Part shown: positions 1 to 10,355 of the stretch, piece by piece
How the letters are laid out: the number at the start of each line of letters is the position of its first letter
Position numbering within the stretch: the stretch's first letter is position 1
Assembly: GCF_040869045.1 (NCBI RefSeq)
Contig: NC_090322.1
Span: 273,322,662-273,386,661 of the forward strand
Direction: 5' to 3'
DNA: 64,000 nt
Source: Eurosta solidaginis
Taxonomy: Eukaryota; Arthropoda; Insecta; Diptera; Tephritidae
The notes under the pieces: generated by a model
Databases searched by the model: none
Told to the model about the DNA's origin: nothing
What the model saw: only the letters and a program-made list of their open reading frames with translations
Position numbers and translations under genes: made by a program

Positions 1-252
1 ACCAAAAATTATCGGTTTGAAAAGTATTGCCTCTGAGCAGTCGGAATAAAAATTAATTGGCAGATTATACACAAATGTTGCGATATTTGTCTTTCAAATC
101 ATTTTTTTTTTAATTCTTCATTTTATTTGGAAGAGTTGTATGTATTTTTTTGTTTAAATTTGAGTTAAATTGGCATAATAAATCTTTCTTTAAAAACTTC
201 TATCAAGAAATCTATTAGGCAAACAAATCGATGCTGATCGAAATGAAGTCGA

Positions 253-556
253 CCTGTTCTGAATTCCGATCCAGCGCATTTTTATGATTCGCACGCACAA
301 TAGCACGTCTTCTTGCGTCTGCGCATCCAAAAACCATATCTGCAGGCATTTTTTAATTAAAATAAAATTTTATGATACTTAAAACAAAACACATAAACAA
401 AAACAGCTGATTAAACTGGTTACCGAATCGGAATGAAAACGATTCGAAATCGACTTCGAATTGATTTTTTATAATCGGAATTGAGAACACCAAATAGAAA
501 CCGAGTCGAAATCAATGTCGTTTTACTTTTCATTCCGAGTCGGAATTCAGAACAGG
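253..556. repeat. Possible MITE with 17-bp inverted ends
   Basis: CCTGTTCTGAATTCCGA at 253-269 is matched by its reverse complement at 540-556, enclosing about 300 bp of AT-rich non-coding sequence with several GATTCGAAATCGA-like stretches. No clear target duplication was found, so the superfamily is unknown. Confidence 0.4.
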
Positions 557-2456
557 CCTGATAGTTTCAAACCTAGTCGCAATTTGATATAAAAGAAAAA
601 ATCCTCTGGTTGGCGTATGGGTCGAGATATTAGAGAGAGTTAAACCCACAGGAGGGTTTAAATTCATACATTTTTAATAAAATTTTTAAGTTAAATCTGA
701 TTTAAAAAGATAAGTTGCTGTTCTGCAAGTGGACCTTAATGATTCATGTAAATTTGGGGAGCCTTGGGGTCGTTGAACTAAAGATTTGAAGCTTAGAACA
801 TGAGTAACAACATGGTTATAAAAAATACTCTACAGAAAGAGGGAGGGGGAAGGGAAACTTCGACGTGTTTGCAGCAAATCGTACCAGATGAATACATATC
901 CAGAAAAGTACTGCTGATATTTTTTGTTAAACAGACGGATGGTTGAATAAACTGCTCTTCTAGCATGAACCCATTTTTTTACGTAATGCACATTTGTAGT
1001 TTTATTTATTTCAAATCCTTTCTAATATAGCAAACTAAAATCCCGTCAGCGAATGCAACAAAGTAAAAGATTTAATGCTACCTTTCAGATGGCATATTGA
1101 CTGTAGATCAACAATTACTAAGTTACACAATAATACGAAAATATTTATAAGATAAGCCATTTTAATTAAATTTTGCAAAGCCCACTGCACAAGTTTCTAA
1201 TTTGCCATATTTTAGTTATGTCTTAAAATATCTACCATATTTTTTGGATGTTTCAAAATAAGAAAACGAGAAAAGCTAAATTTGCATTTTTTATTATCGC
1301 GCCCTTCATTATTTTTTCATTATGGAAAAATTTAATTCCATAGTTTTAAAACTACGAAAGCAAACGAACATAAAATAATATTAATAGATGAAGGAAAATC
1401 AGACGAAATTATTACAATTTTTGTAGGCCAACATGCTGTGAACATTAACAGGGGAACTGAAAACGATGTGGACAGTTTTTTTTTCAAACTGGCTTGCTTA
1501 AAAATTCATCTTTTGTAAGATTTCATGTTACTAGTTTCTAAAGCGAAGAAGTCATGCCCCAAGTAATTATATCTGCAGTATCTGTTGTATTGAATCTACC
1601 GACAATCAGGCAGGTTACAACAAATGATTAATACTTTACGAGCCGAACCCAAGCGCATCTTGCGCAACCAATATTAAAGTCTCTTATCAAATATCAACAG
1701 AAATCAGCTGTTCTATCAATCAATTAAAACTTACAGTTGGCGTATGGTAGCAACTGTCGGTAATGCAGTGCAAATATTCACAATAGTGCCATAGTACAAA
1801 TAGATTTCTTTGTGTGCTCACAATCGTTTATTTTTAACAAATTATTTTAATAAAATATAGCTAAATAAAAGCATTACGACCAAAATTGCCCAAAGCTTGC
1901 TAATAGCCCGAATCTCCTCTTTACAACCAAAACTTTGGTCATAGATTTGGATTCCAAATAAGCGCGAATAAGGGACCCGTACATAAAAACAGCAATTAGA
2001 AATAATATATATGATAATAATTGTGAGACGAAAAAAATTCAAACAGGTATCACTAAAATTGAGAGGTACTGCAAATAATCATATAGACAGGTGGTTATAC
2101 CGACCGACTAACTTCGTCGACCTTTTCAGTTAGGTATACCTCACGGTACAGTGGACTAAATTGTTAGTGCGATGATTATTTCACTATCACTACAAATTTA
2201 CACTACAACTATTTTTTACTGGTAGTGAGAAAATTGTCCACCACCACTAATAAACGAAGGGAAATGGGTTAGCAGCTGTGTCATATTCTCTGATTTACGT
2301 CTGATTGCGGCCATATGACAACATCTATGGGTAAGCGGTTGGATTTAGCTTGCCTAAATCCGTTAGGAAAGACACATGCAAAATATTCTCTACTCTTAGT
2401 TATAATAGACAATGCTCTAAAAAATGTCCACTAAAACGAAAACTCACGAAAACTCA

Positions 2457-2929
2457 CCGACGTGCAACGCCCGTACGTACGTAGCCCGGAACGTAGAAAT
2501 CAAAACAATTTTAGTTTTTTCGTAAGAACGTGTCAGCTGATCGCTCTCTCACTAGACAGAGTTGCCTAGTAAACTTTTGTACGCTAATTTTTGACCGTTT
2601 GCAGTTTTATGCAAAAACACCTAATTAAAGTTTGAAAAATTGTGAAAATAATTCGAAATAATTATATAAAAGTGCAGATTATAAATATGTAATCTATTTA
2701 TATTTATTTAATATTAATTCCAGCCTTTTACAACATCAAAAATTAAATTGGAAAAAGTTGATGTTCCATAAGCATGCATGCAAAATGGACAATGGCAACA
2801 GTGCTTATCTGTAAACAATACACACACAAATATGTTATGTACATGTACACAGACGCACACATTGATTCCTACGGGCTTGAGGGTTCGGTCAAACGTGTTT
2901 CGTACCTCCGTACGTACGGCACACGTCGG
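2457..2929. repeat. Possible MITE with CCGACGTG inverted ends
   Basis: CCGACGTG at 2457-2464 is inverted at 2922-2929. In both arms it is followed by a CCGTACGTACG-type palindromic stretch. The interior is AT-rich and without a credible gene. The arms are imperfect and no target duplication was found. Confidence 0.3.
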
Positions 2930-3235
2930 CGGGTAATTGCCGCTTTAGTCATAAAAACAATCCCCTATACAAAATTTCTTTGGGATTTATCGGTTTTGAT
3001 GGGAGATAACCATTTTCAAAGCTGTCTAAATCATGGATCTCGAAAAATTTAAAGTAACTGGCTTTTCGGATACGCAGTAAGAGCACAGTTGTGTATGAAT
3101 GCAGAGATTTAAATTGTCGTACTTTGCTACATCATATCACTAATGAGGTGAAATCTTAATAGATATATTTCTTCTCCACGTTTTTATTTGACTAAGCTCC
3201 TCCTAAACGACTGGACCGGTCTTGATGTTGTGTGT

Positions 3236-3480
3236 GTGCGGCCGCCACGGTGTGGTGGTAGAGCCTACCACACCGAAGATCCTGGGTTCAAGTCACAGGC
3301 AAAGAAGCTTCAAAAATTTAGAAACACGTTTTTTCAGTTAAAAAAAGTTTCTCTTAGCGGGGTCGCCCCACGGCAGTGGTTTGGCAGACGAATAGAGTGT
3401 ATTTATGTAGGTCCCGTACCGCTAATTGATAGGAAAAATTAAAAAGAACACGACGCAATTTGGAATAGAAGCTCGGTCTT
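3236..3480 (+). repeat. tRNA-derived SINE, diverged copy
   Basis: It opens with a tRNA-like head: an A-box-like GTGGTGGTAGAGCC and a B-box-like GGGTTCAAGTC. A body follows with the conserved block GCGGGGTCGCCCC and a GAGCACGACGCAA-like tail. The same architecture occurs at 18771-19119 (+), 53380-53433 (+, fragment), 56255-56560 (-) and 57175-57345 (-, truncated). It belongs to the Pol III-transcribed non-autonomous class; the mobilising LINE is unknown. This copy is more diverged than the one at 18771. Confidence 0.65.
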
Positions 3481-3702
3481 TGAATAACTAAACCAATAGA
3501 ATTAAGAAAATTCAAGAAACATTTCCTTCAGATCAGAGCGATGGCTAGTGTATTAGAATCACACCGAGGCCTCCTCAATAGTAAAGATGAGTTCGATCGA
3601 CCCATTTGGGATTAGACCCGTTGCGACATTGAATTGTTTGTCCCCCTCCAACATGTTGAGCGTTGCGACGTCTTCTTTTTGTTCTAAGTACAACATACAT
3701 AT

Positions 3703-4293
3703 TGTAACGAATTTGCTGCAATAACCCTTATTTGCAATCTTCTGCTAACGTTCGTATCTCTAAACTGTTGAATAAATAACTCCAATATTGAATAATGGAA
3801 AAATGGTCCTTATTAAAGTACTTCACAATAACACTTATACTTTGCAACTAGCTGGCTTAACAACCAAACTGATGAAACTAAACTATTGCCCTACAGATAG
3901 CGTGCTTAACTGAAAACTGCCCATAGCGCCTCTACCGCTGATGCTTTTATACTCTGTGATTTCCTCGTGGCATCTTCTAGGCGCCTCCAGAATTTACTTA
4001 GTTATAAACTTCTCAGCTACAACTACAGATGTATAATTTTTATAGCTTCTCTCATACCCCATGCGCTTGTATGTGTGAGCGACACTTCCACAATTACAAT
4101 TGCATACCTTTAGAAGCATTTCAGATAAGATATCTGCATGTGCTTGTGCGTTGCTCTCAGCTGCGTGTACCTACATATGTGTAGACATAATCATTGATTC
4201 ATTTATGTAGATACATAATGATTGATCTATGGATGTGCATGCAAGGCGCTGCTTAGCAACGGCTTAGAGATGGCAGCACCCCTCTTCGTAACA
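3703..4293 (-). repeat. 3' LTR of the Gypsy-like element
   Basis: A 591-bp LTR with TG...CA ends inside the inverted repeat TGTAACGAA/TTCGTAACA. On the minus strand it is preceded by the purine-rich stretch AGGTGGCGGGCAG, a plausible polypurine tract (4294-4306). The flanking duplication ATAT lies at 3699-3702. Compared with the other LTR it lacks 14 nt near its outer end. Confidence 0.85.
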
Positions 4294-4304
4294 CTGCCCG
4301 CCAC

Positions 4305-4488
4305 CTAAGTCTGATCGTCCCGATCAGACAAATCTCTCGATCTAAACGCTGCTAGCATCTCCAAATGAACCACCCTTCTACTTCGTGGTTTCCCAATTGT
4401 TTGTATGCGGTAGATGACATCACTGATCCTCTTCACAACTCTGTACGGGCCTTCCCAGCTGCACCCATATTTGGATGGAACACCTTTC
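4305..4488 (-). pseudogene. Integrase C-terminal tail of the Gypsy-like element (distal piece)
   Basis: The minus-strand frame reads GVPSKYGCSWEGPYRVVKRI and then DVIYRIQ..., ending in RSRDLSDRDD and a stop at 4305. The W-E-G-P-Y-x-V pattern is typical of the SH3-like end of Ty3/Gypsy integrases, which binds DNA. It directly continues the piece ending near 7446 on the other side of the Transib. The two were one frame before the insertion. Confidence 0.75.
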
Positions 4489-5409
4489 CGCCGCACAGTG
4501 TTTCGTGTAGAACAAGCTAGCTGGACAAAAACAAAGTTCTTATTCCAAGAAAAGTGTAATGAGAAATGAAAGAAAATAAACAAAATAACGGGATTTTTGC
4601 TTTTTTTTGATATTTCTGCTCATATATATTGAGTAATTGAAGTAAGAAGACAGGAGTGGCCGTAAAATGCATTGATTAATTTGCAAAATTCTTGTTGAAT
4701 ATTAAGCTTCATATTTCGTTTAAGTGAACACTTTTATATAATTTTTTTGATGGATTCTAAGCTCGAAGGTAAGTAAAAATTTTTAACAGTAATTCTTTCA
4801 CAATTAGAGTATTTTCAATATATTTAACAGTCCTTTATTAAGAAGAAAAGGTATTTTTTCTCTATATTTTTAAATTTAGGGACAAAAAAGTTACATACAT
4901 CCGCGGACATCCGGGCTAAATTTCACATATGTTATAGCCGCAAGTATTCTCTAATAGTCGAAAGAAAAAACCATTGCGAATTCTTTGCACATCTATTTAA
5001 AATTTTTTTTTTGTAGATTTAGTTATCTCTACATATAAAATAGGATGTATGTACGTACCAGCTCCGACGAGATATTTGAACCTTTAAAGCTGGTATACAA
5101 ACGGCAAAACCAATTCCCAGGTACAGGGAACAAACACGTAGCCATAACACACACAAAAATAAACGCGCAAGGTCAACAAGAGCACACCAAAAGCAAAAAG
5201 GCGAAGATCACTGACTTCAACCTGCCACAACCTTTCGCACCAGTCACCAAGGCATAAAAACAGGTACATACAAAGCAATCCTAATGCAGGTATAACCACA
5301 CTGGAACGCTACACAAAAAACCCCATTTGTTAGCATCTACGTTAATACCTGAATGTAATATAAATACTGCACAACTGATAACAAATCAGAACGATCAACG
5401 ACACTTAAG

Positions 5410-6603
5410 ATGGCAGCACAACAATCATCAACTATTCACCCTGTCGGAAAATCAACAAAACAAAGCAGTTTAGTTATAACCGTACCAAGAACGGAGTTTT
5501 TTGACATTTGGGTTCAAAATTCGAAGGAAACCAGATATAGAGAATTATTGAGTTTTGTTGTACTTAAGTACGATTTAAGCGAAGCAGCCGAGTATTCGAT
5601 AAAAAGTTTAAGCTTACAAATATCGGCATATTCGTCGAAGCTGGATCAAAAGTGGAACACTTCTGGAAGACATAAGGAGCGATTTTTGAATAAAAACTCG
5701 GAGTGACTTTCGGGTCCAGACTTCACATTTACAATAACGGTGGATTCAAAGTTGCTATCAGACCAGCCAACCACTTCTTCAGGTAACCTCGGCCCCGGAA
5801 GACGAAAGAAGGACTTTGTTAGCTGCAGTGAAAAAACCAAACGGCGTCGAGTGGATGACCTCTTGCAATCTAGAAGTCCTGGTGAATTACTTTATGCGGC
5901 AGAAGTATCAACGCGTATGTCCGGCAACAGAAATGTTGCTAACATTATAAAAAAATCACAGGAAACCACTCAAATATCCGGAACAAAGATGACATGTGAG
6001 CCAGATGAAATATGCTTGAGCAATGTAGAAGCTTTAGCATACTACGTAGATAGCAAGTCGACGACTCATAGGTACAAAACGACTCGGAAGTGGAGCATCA
6101 AGGCAGGCCATAACGTTTATCCATCATTTTATAGTCTAAGAAAAGCTAAGGCAGAATGCTATCCAAATGAAATTGATGTGGGTGAAACACGTGCGGAAAT
6201 TAAAGTCCAGTCCGTATTAGATAAAACTGTTGAGCGTTTAGTTTTAGCAAATCAAGAAGTTTTTGTTAGTTTATTACCTACAAACTTGACGTATACTTTA
6301 ATCAGCAAGTGGGGTTGCGATGGAAGCTCTGACCATAGTACATATAAGCAGAAGTTTACATGCAGTTCTGACACCGATGAGTTTTTGTTTATATTTTCTT
6401 TCGTTCCTCTTCAATTACAGGATGAAAAAGGTAACATTGTTTGGCAGAATTCTCGACCTTCTTCTACCATGTATTGTCGTCCAATTAAATTTATTTTTTC
6501 TAAACAAACAAAAGATAACCTACCCTATAACTTTTTGTTGGATCAGGTTTTATTTAATTTAAATCTATTGTCTTTTCTACTTTGTATGATACTTTACTTT
6601 TAA
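5410..6603 (+). pseudogene. Transib transposase, N-terminal part (RAG1-core-like)
   Basis: One frame runs from the ATG at 5410 to 6603, broken by a single in-frame TGA at 5704-5706. Recognisable Transib stretches include a KAGHNVYPSF-type segment, an alternating ETRAEIKVQSVLDKT segment, and WGCDGSSDHS at 6310-6339. The first aspartate there (6319-6321) fits the first catalytic Asp of the DDE core, equivalent to RAG1 D600. A conserved IVWQNSRPSSTMYCRPIKF stretch follows. After about 6510 the frame leaves the family and ends in a hydrophobic tail, so the second Asp and the Glu are lost. It is dead as an enzyme. Assignment rests on remembered family motifs. Confidence 0.82.
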
Positions 6604-6772
6604 GTTTTTGTAATAAGTAATTTTCACATAATTAATTTAAATATTTACATTGTTATTATTATTATTGTAATTCACTTTTACATTCCTGACTGGTACTATA
6701 AAATAATTTTGTAAAAATTGTAGTGCCAGGATAAATACTCAAATAAATACAAAACATGTATGTACATATGTA

Positions 6773-7270
6773 CAGTCACTCACATAAATAAGTAGACACC
6801 CCTTTTTGGATAATTCTTACAATTTTCGCTTTCGCAAATTTATTTTAACTAATTTCCCATAAGAAAATTTGTCACGATCTATAACAAAAACTAAATTATA
6901 TTTAAAAAATATTTGAAAAATTCGACGAATTTTCATATTTTAACATATTTTCCATAAGAAAATTTGTCACGATCTATAACAAAAACTAAATTATATTTAA
7001 AAAATATTTGAAAAATTCGACGAATTTTCATATTTTAACTTATTTTCCATAAGAAAATTTGTCACGATCTATAACAAAAACTAAATTATATTTAAAAAAT
7101 GTTTGAAGAATTCGACGAATTTTCATAAAAAATTTTAATTTTTTTCCGAATTTTTAGAATTTTTTAGAGTATTGAGATTTGTAGTCCATTCAATTTAAGT
7201 ACAATAAAGTAATATTCTTGACTCCTTTAAATTTTTTTGGATCTATGTCACTTATTCACATGAGTTACTG
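6773..7270. mobile_element. Tc1/mariner-like MITE with TA target duplication
   Basis: The left end CAGTCACTCACATAAATAAG and the inverted right end CAGTAACTCATGTGAATAAG match at 17 of 20 positions. TA borders both sides (6771-6772 and 7271-7272). The 498-bp interior has no gene and is mostly a 95-bp tandem repeat. It was inserted into the Transib, probably after or along with loss of the transposase 3' end. Confidence 0.7.
6838..7128. repeat. Tandem repeat, 95-bp period, about three copies
   Basis: Each unit contains CATAAGAAAATTTGTCACG, starting at 6858, 6953 and 7048, giving an exact spacing of 95 bp. The units also share a TTCGACGAATTTTCAT palindromic stretch. They lie inside the Tc1-like MITE. 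Confidence 0.85.
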
Positions 7271-7445
7271 TATATGAAATAAGCAAATGTATGCATATGA
7301 AGTAAAATTTTGGAAAAAAATAAAAAAAAAGAACATATGGCTGAAAAAAATGACGTAGTTGTAATAAATGACTGCATATGAAACGGAAAATCTCAAAAAA
7401 TAATTTTGTCCAGCTAGCTTGTTCTACACGAAACACTGTGCGCCG

Positions 7446-7826
7446 GTGAGGGTTGTAAAGCAGTACCAAATCTCCCTCCAAGGAACCTTCCGAATTAAAG
7501 TTCTTGTCATACCTGTGTTTCATCTTACTTCTCATTACCCTGGGCCGTTCCCTCACACTCTGTTGCTTGGCCAATGAAGAACTATTTCGCAGAGCTTGAT
7601 CTTGACGGATTGACTTTGCATCATCAGTATCGTCTTGACGTTTCACAACAGTAGTGCGCGCTGGCTTGAAACCACCCTTGCATTCTTTCTGGAAAATTCT
7701 TTCAGTCGTTTTAGTGCGTCCATTAGGGTTTGTCAATGCCAGTGTTTTTCTCGCAGGTACCTTTGATTTCGCTTTATTTGGCCCATTCGATCCATCAACT
7801 TTTGCTCGATCTACTTTCCTTGACAT
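7446..7826 (-). pseudogene. Pol remnant: linker and start of integrase tail
   Basis: A minus-strand frame starts at 7826, overlapping the end of the gag-protease frame by 16 bp in another phase. After a lysine-rich stretch it reads PRVMRSKMKHRYDKNF and EGDLVLLYNPHRR, the conserved run before the integrase C-terminal domain in Ty3/Gypsy elements, and then enters the Transib. Only about 100 residues replace the expected reverse transcriptase, RNase H and integrase core, so a deletion of some 2 kb or more has joined protease to the integrase tail. Confidence 0.65.
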
Positions 7827-9646
7827 TCGTGGTCTCTGAACCCTTTTTCCAAACTGAAGTCAAGTGGCACATCTTGGTTCTCATAACGCATCACCCTTCT
7901 CTGCATATCGATTCTGATGTCATGGTCAACCAAGAAATCCACTCCCAATATAACTTCATCAATAATCTCCGCCACAACGAATTTGTGTAAAACCATGACC
8001 TTCCCAATTAAGACTTCACAGATCACTTTTCCCCGGACTTGGTTATATTCGCCAGTGACCGTACGCAACCTTGCTCCAGGTAATGACTTTACTCTCCTGT
8101 AGACCAAATCAGATCGAATCAAGGAATGAGATGCGCCCGTATCTACAGTCAGTACACGTTCCTTACCATCCACATTCCCTCTGACGGTAAGACTGCTCGA
8201 TTGTCTACCAATTTGCAACACAGATATCACAGGGCATTCAATAGCTGGATCTAGCTCTCGATCTCTACATCTTACTCGCTCTTGCTCATCTCCTTCAGCT
8301 TTGCGTTTACGACCACCCACATTGTTGGAACTGTTAGGATTGGTGTTGCAATAACGCGCAATGTGCCCTGGCTTTCCACACTTAAAGCATTTGACTGCAT
8401 CATTATTCTTCTGCTGCGTACCCTTCAACGCTTCCAAAATTGTGTCTACCCACTCTGGTCTTTCTACTTCCACACGGCGTGCTTTGAAAACTGGCTTACA
8501 CAGAAGCGACGCTGTTTCCTGAATCAGAGCTTGTGCCACCGTTTCTGCGAATGTTGGCTTTGGGTTTGCGTATGTACCTCGCTTTGTTTCGACGTCCCGT
8601 ATGCCATTTATAAAGCTCTGAATCTTTACCCTTTCAGTGTATTCCAAGGGCGCGTCCGCATTCGCTAAATGTGCCAGCCTTTCAACATCCGACGCAAACT
8701 CTTGCAATGTCTCACCAGGCTTCTGGAAGCGGTTCAGTAACTCCATTTGGTATATATGTCTCCTATGCTCAGTTCCGTATCGTCTCTCTAGAGCACCCAT
8801 CAATGCTTTATAACAGTTCCGTTCGCCCTCTGGAATGGTTTGTAAAATCTCAGCTGCAGGCCCTTTCAATGCCATGAACAGTGCAGCAACTTTATCTTCA
8901 GCATTCCAGTTGTTCTCTGCTGCGGTCTTCTCAAACTGAATCTTAAACACCTGGAAAGGAACAGAACCATCAAAGGATGAAGTTTTTACTTTTGGATTGC
9001 TTGCTGAAACAGCTGGGCGATTTAATTGCAACTCCTGTATACGACCTCTCAACGCATCCACCTCTGCCTCGAATTTTTCTTCAAACTGCATTATTTTTTC
9101 GTCCATGCGCGCTTCGAGTTTTGATGATATACGCACCTCTTGTGCTTCTAGTTGTACTGTTATGCGTGTCTCTTGTTCTTTCAGTTGGGTTGCCATATAT
9201 GTCTTTTGTTCTTCCAGCTGTGATGACATATTTGTGGATATTTGTGATGACATTTCTGTTATACGTGCCTCTTGTGCTTCAATCTTCGCTGTTATATGGT
9301 TTTCCTGCGATTCCAGCTTAGTTTCCATTTTGGATGTAATCTGTGTCGACATTTCTGAAATGCTTGCCTCCTGTATTTCCAATTGTGATGCCAAATATGT
9401 CTTCTGTTCTTCCAGTTGAGATGACATTTGCGACGACATTGATGTTACTGTCGATGTTTGTGCAGATATTGCAGCCAATATCATGTTCAAGTCTGTGCTG
9501 GTAACTGTCTGCGATGTTTCGTTTTTCTCTTCAATTTTTGTTGTCTCCTCGCCATCAAGATGAAAGACATACTCTTCCACGTAATTCCATTGCCTCTCGT
9601 AGTCGTGCCTGAAGTTCGAGTTTATTGCCGGTTGTATGCAATCCAC
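7811..9646 (-). CDS. Gag-protease polyprotein of the Gypsy-like element
   Basis: A 611-residue frame that is still open. Residues of roughly 40-190 form a repetitive coiled coil built on QLEEQ/EAQEARI-like heptads. Residues 215-390 resemble retrotransposon gag, with FQVFKIQFEKTA and a GETLQEFASDVERLAHLA segment. A CCHC zinc knuckle, CFKCGKPGHIARYC, lies near residue 425. An aspartic protease follows, with active-site LTVDTGASHSLI near 505 and a flap/ILGVDFL segment near 570. Gag would build the particle and the protease would cut it. Without reverse transcriptase and integrase the copy could move only if supplied in trans. The lack of stops over 1.8 kb is notable in a deleted element. Confidence 0.88.
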   Translation of the reverse strand: MDCIQPAINSNFRHDYERQWNYVEEYVFHLDGEETTKIEEKNETSQTVTSTDLNMILAAISAQTSTVTSMSSQMSSQLEEQKTYLASQLEIQEASISEMSTQITSKMETKLESQENHITAKIEAQEARITEMSSQISTNMSSQLEEQKTYMATQLKEQETRITVQLEAQEVRISSKLEARMDEKIMQFEEKFEAEVDALRGRIQELQLNRPAVSASNPKVKTSSFDGSVPFQVFKIQFEKTAAENNWNAEDKVAALFMALKGPAAEILQTIPEGERNCYKALMGALERRYGTEHRRHIYQMELLNRFQKPGETLQEFASDVERLAHLANADAPLEYTERVKIQSFINGIRDVETKRGTYANPKPTFAETVAQALIQETASLLCKPVFKARRVEVERPEWVDTILEALKGTQQKNNDAVKCFKCGKPGHIARYCNTNPNSSNNVGGRKRKAEGDEQERVRCRDRELDPAIECPVISVLQIGRQSSSLTVRGNVDGKERVLTVDTGASHSLIRSDLVYRRVKSLPGARLRTVTGEYNQVRGKVICEVLIGKVMVLHKFVVAEIIDEVILGVDFLVDHDIRIDMQRRVMRYENQDVPLDFSLEKGFRDHECQGK

Positions 9647-9726
9647 GGCTGTCCAACTCCTTCTTCAGTTGCTGGATCTTCAATTCACTGAACTGTGCCA
9701 TGTCCTCTGGAATTTATTCAACAATT

Positions 9727-9741
9727 CCTCTTCTGACACCA
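9727..9741 (-). promoter_or_regulatory. tRNA primer-binding site of the LTR element
   Basis: Two bases inside the 5' LTR, the minus strand reads TGGTGTCAGAAGAGG. It starts with TGG, complementary to a tRNA CCA end, and resembles the tRNA-Leu type of primer site. The tRNA identity is from memory and unverified. Confidence 0.6.
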
Positions 9742-9743
9742 AT

Positions 9744-10351
9744 TGTAACGAATTTGCTGCAATTCCCCTTATTTGCAATCTTCTGCTAACGTTCGTATCG
9801 CTAAACTGTTGAATAAATAACTCAAATATTGAATAATGGAAAAATGGCCTTTATTAAAGTACTTCACAATAACACTTATACTTTGCAACTAGCTGGCTTA
9901 ACGACCAAACTGATGAAACTAAACTATTGCCCGACAGATAGCGTACTTAACTGAAAACTGCCCATAGCACCTCTACCGCTGATGCTTTTATACTCTGTGA
10001 TTTCCTCGTGGCATCTTCTAGGCGCCTCCAGAATTTACTTAGTTAGTTATAAACTTCTCAGCTACAACTACAGATGTATAATTTGTATAGCTTCTCTCAT
10101 ACCCCATGCGCTTGTATGTGTGAGCGACACTTCCACAATCACAATTGCATACCTTTAGGAGCATTTCAGAAAAGATATCTGCATGTGCTTGTGGGTTGCT
10201 CTCAGCTGCGTGTACCTACATATGTGTAGACATAATGATTGATTCATTTATGTAGATACATAATGATTGGTCTATGGATGTGCATGCAAGGCGCTGCTTA
10301 GCATCGGCTTAGGGATGGCATCACCCCTTAGTTTTGCTAATATTCGTAACA
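9744..10351 (-). repeat. 5' LTR of the Gypsy-like element
   Basis: A 608-bp LTR, direct repeat of 3703-4293, with TGTAACGAA...TTCGTAACA ends. The flanking ATAT at 10352-10355 matches 3699-3702. A diverged solo copy of this LTR family lies at 49387-49886. Confidence 0.87.
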
Positions 10352-10355
10352 ATAT

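Larger units (their letters stand above)
4494..7440 (+). mobile_element. Transib DNA transposon, C-terminally deleted, 5-bp TSD CGCCG
   Basis: The inverted ends start CACAGTGTTTCGTGTAGAAC and match for about 37 bp. The target duplication CGCCG is exact on both sides (4489-4493 and 7441-7445). A GC-rich 5-bp duplication and a CACAGTG heptamer are the known signature of Transib, the superfamily related to RAG1. The left end also has ACAAAAACA 24 bp after the heptamer, close to a recombination-signal nonamer. The element contains a plus-strand transposase remnant (5410-6603) and a Tc1-like MITE (6773-7270). It sits inside the integrase tail of the LTR element. Confidence 0.9.
3703..10351 (-). 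mobile_element. Ty3/Gypsy-like LTR retrotransposon, internally deleted, carrying a Transib
   Basis: Two directly repeated LTRs (3703-4293 and 9744-10351) begin TGTAACGAA and end TTCGTAACA, and the element is flanked by a 4-bp duplication, ATAT. On the minus strand the order is 5' LTR, primer-binding site, gag with zinc knuckle, aspartic protease, then directly the C-terminal tail of integrase and the 3' LTR. Reverse transcriptase, RNase H and the integrase core are missing. A 2.95-kb Transib (4494-7440) splits the integrase tail. The LTRs differ by a few percent plus 4- and 14-nt indels, so the insertion is not recent. No env reading frame is seen. The copy cannot move on its own. Confidence 0.88.

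Noticed and set aside
2774..3052. 92-codon plus-strand frame as a gene
   Set aside because: No recognisable domain; overlaps the right arm of a candidate inverted-repeat element.
8977..9419. Plus-strand 114- and 140-codon Cys/Ser-rich frames
   Set aside because: They are antisense shadows of the gag coiled-coil repeats at 7811-9646.
3703..10351. Endogenous retrovirus with env
   Set aside because: No env-like frame lies between the integrase tail and the 3' LTR; the intervening sequence is accounted for by the Transib.
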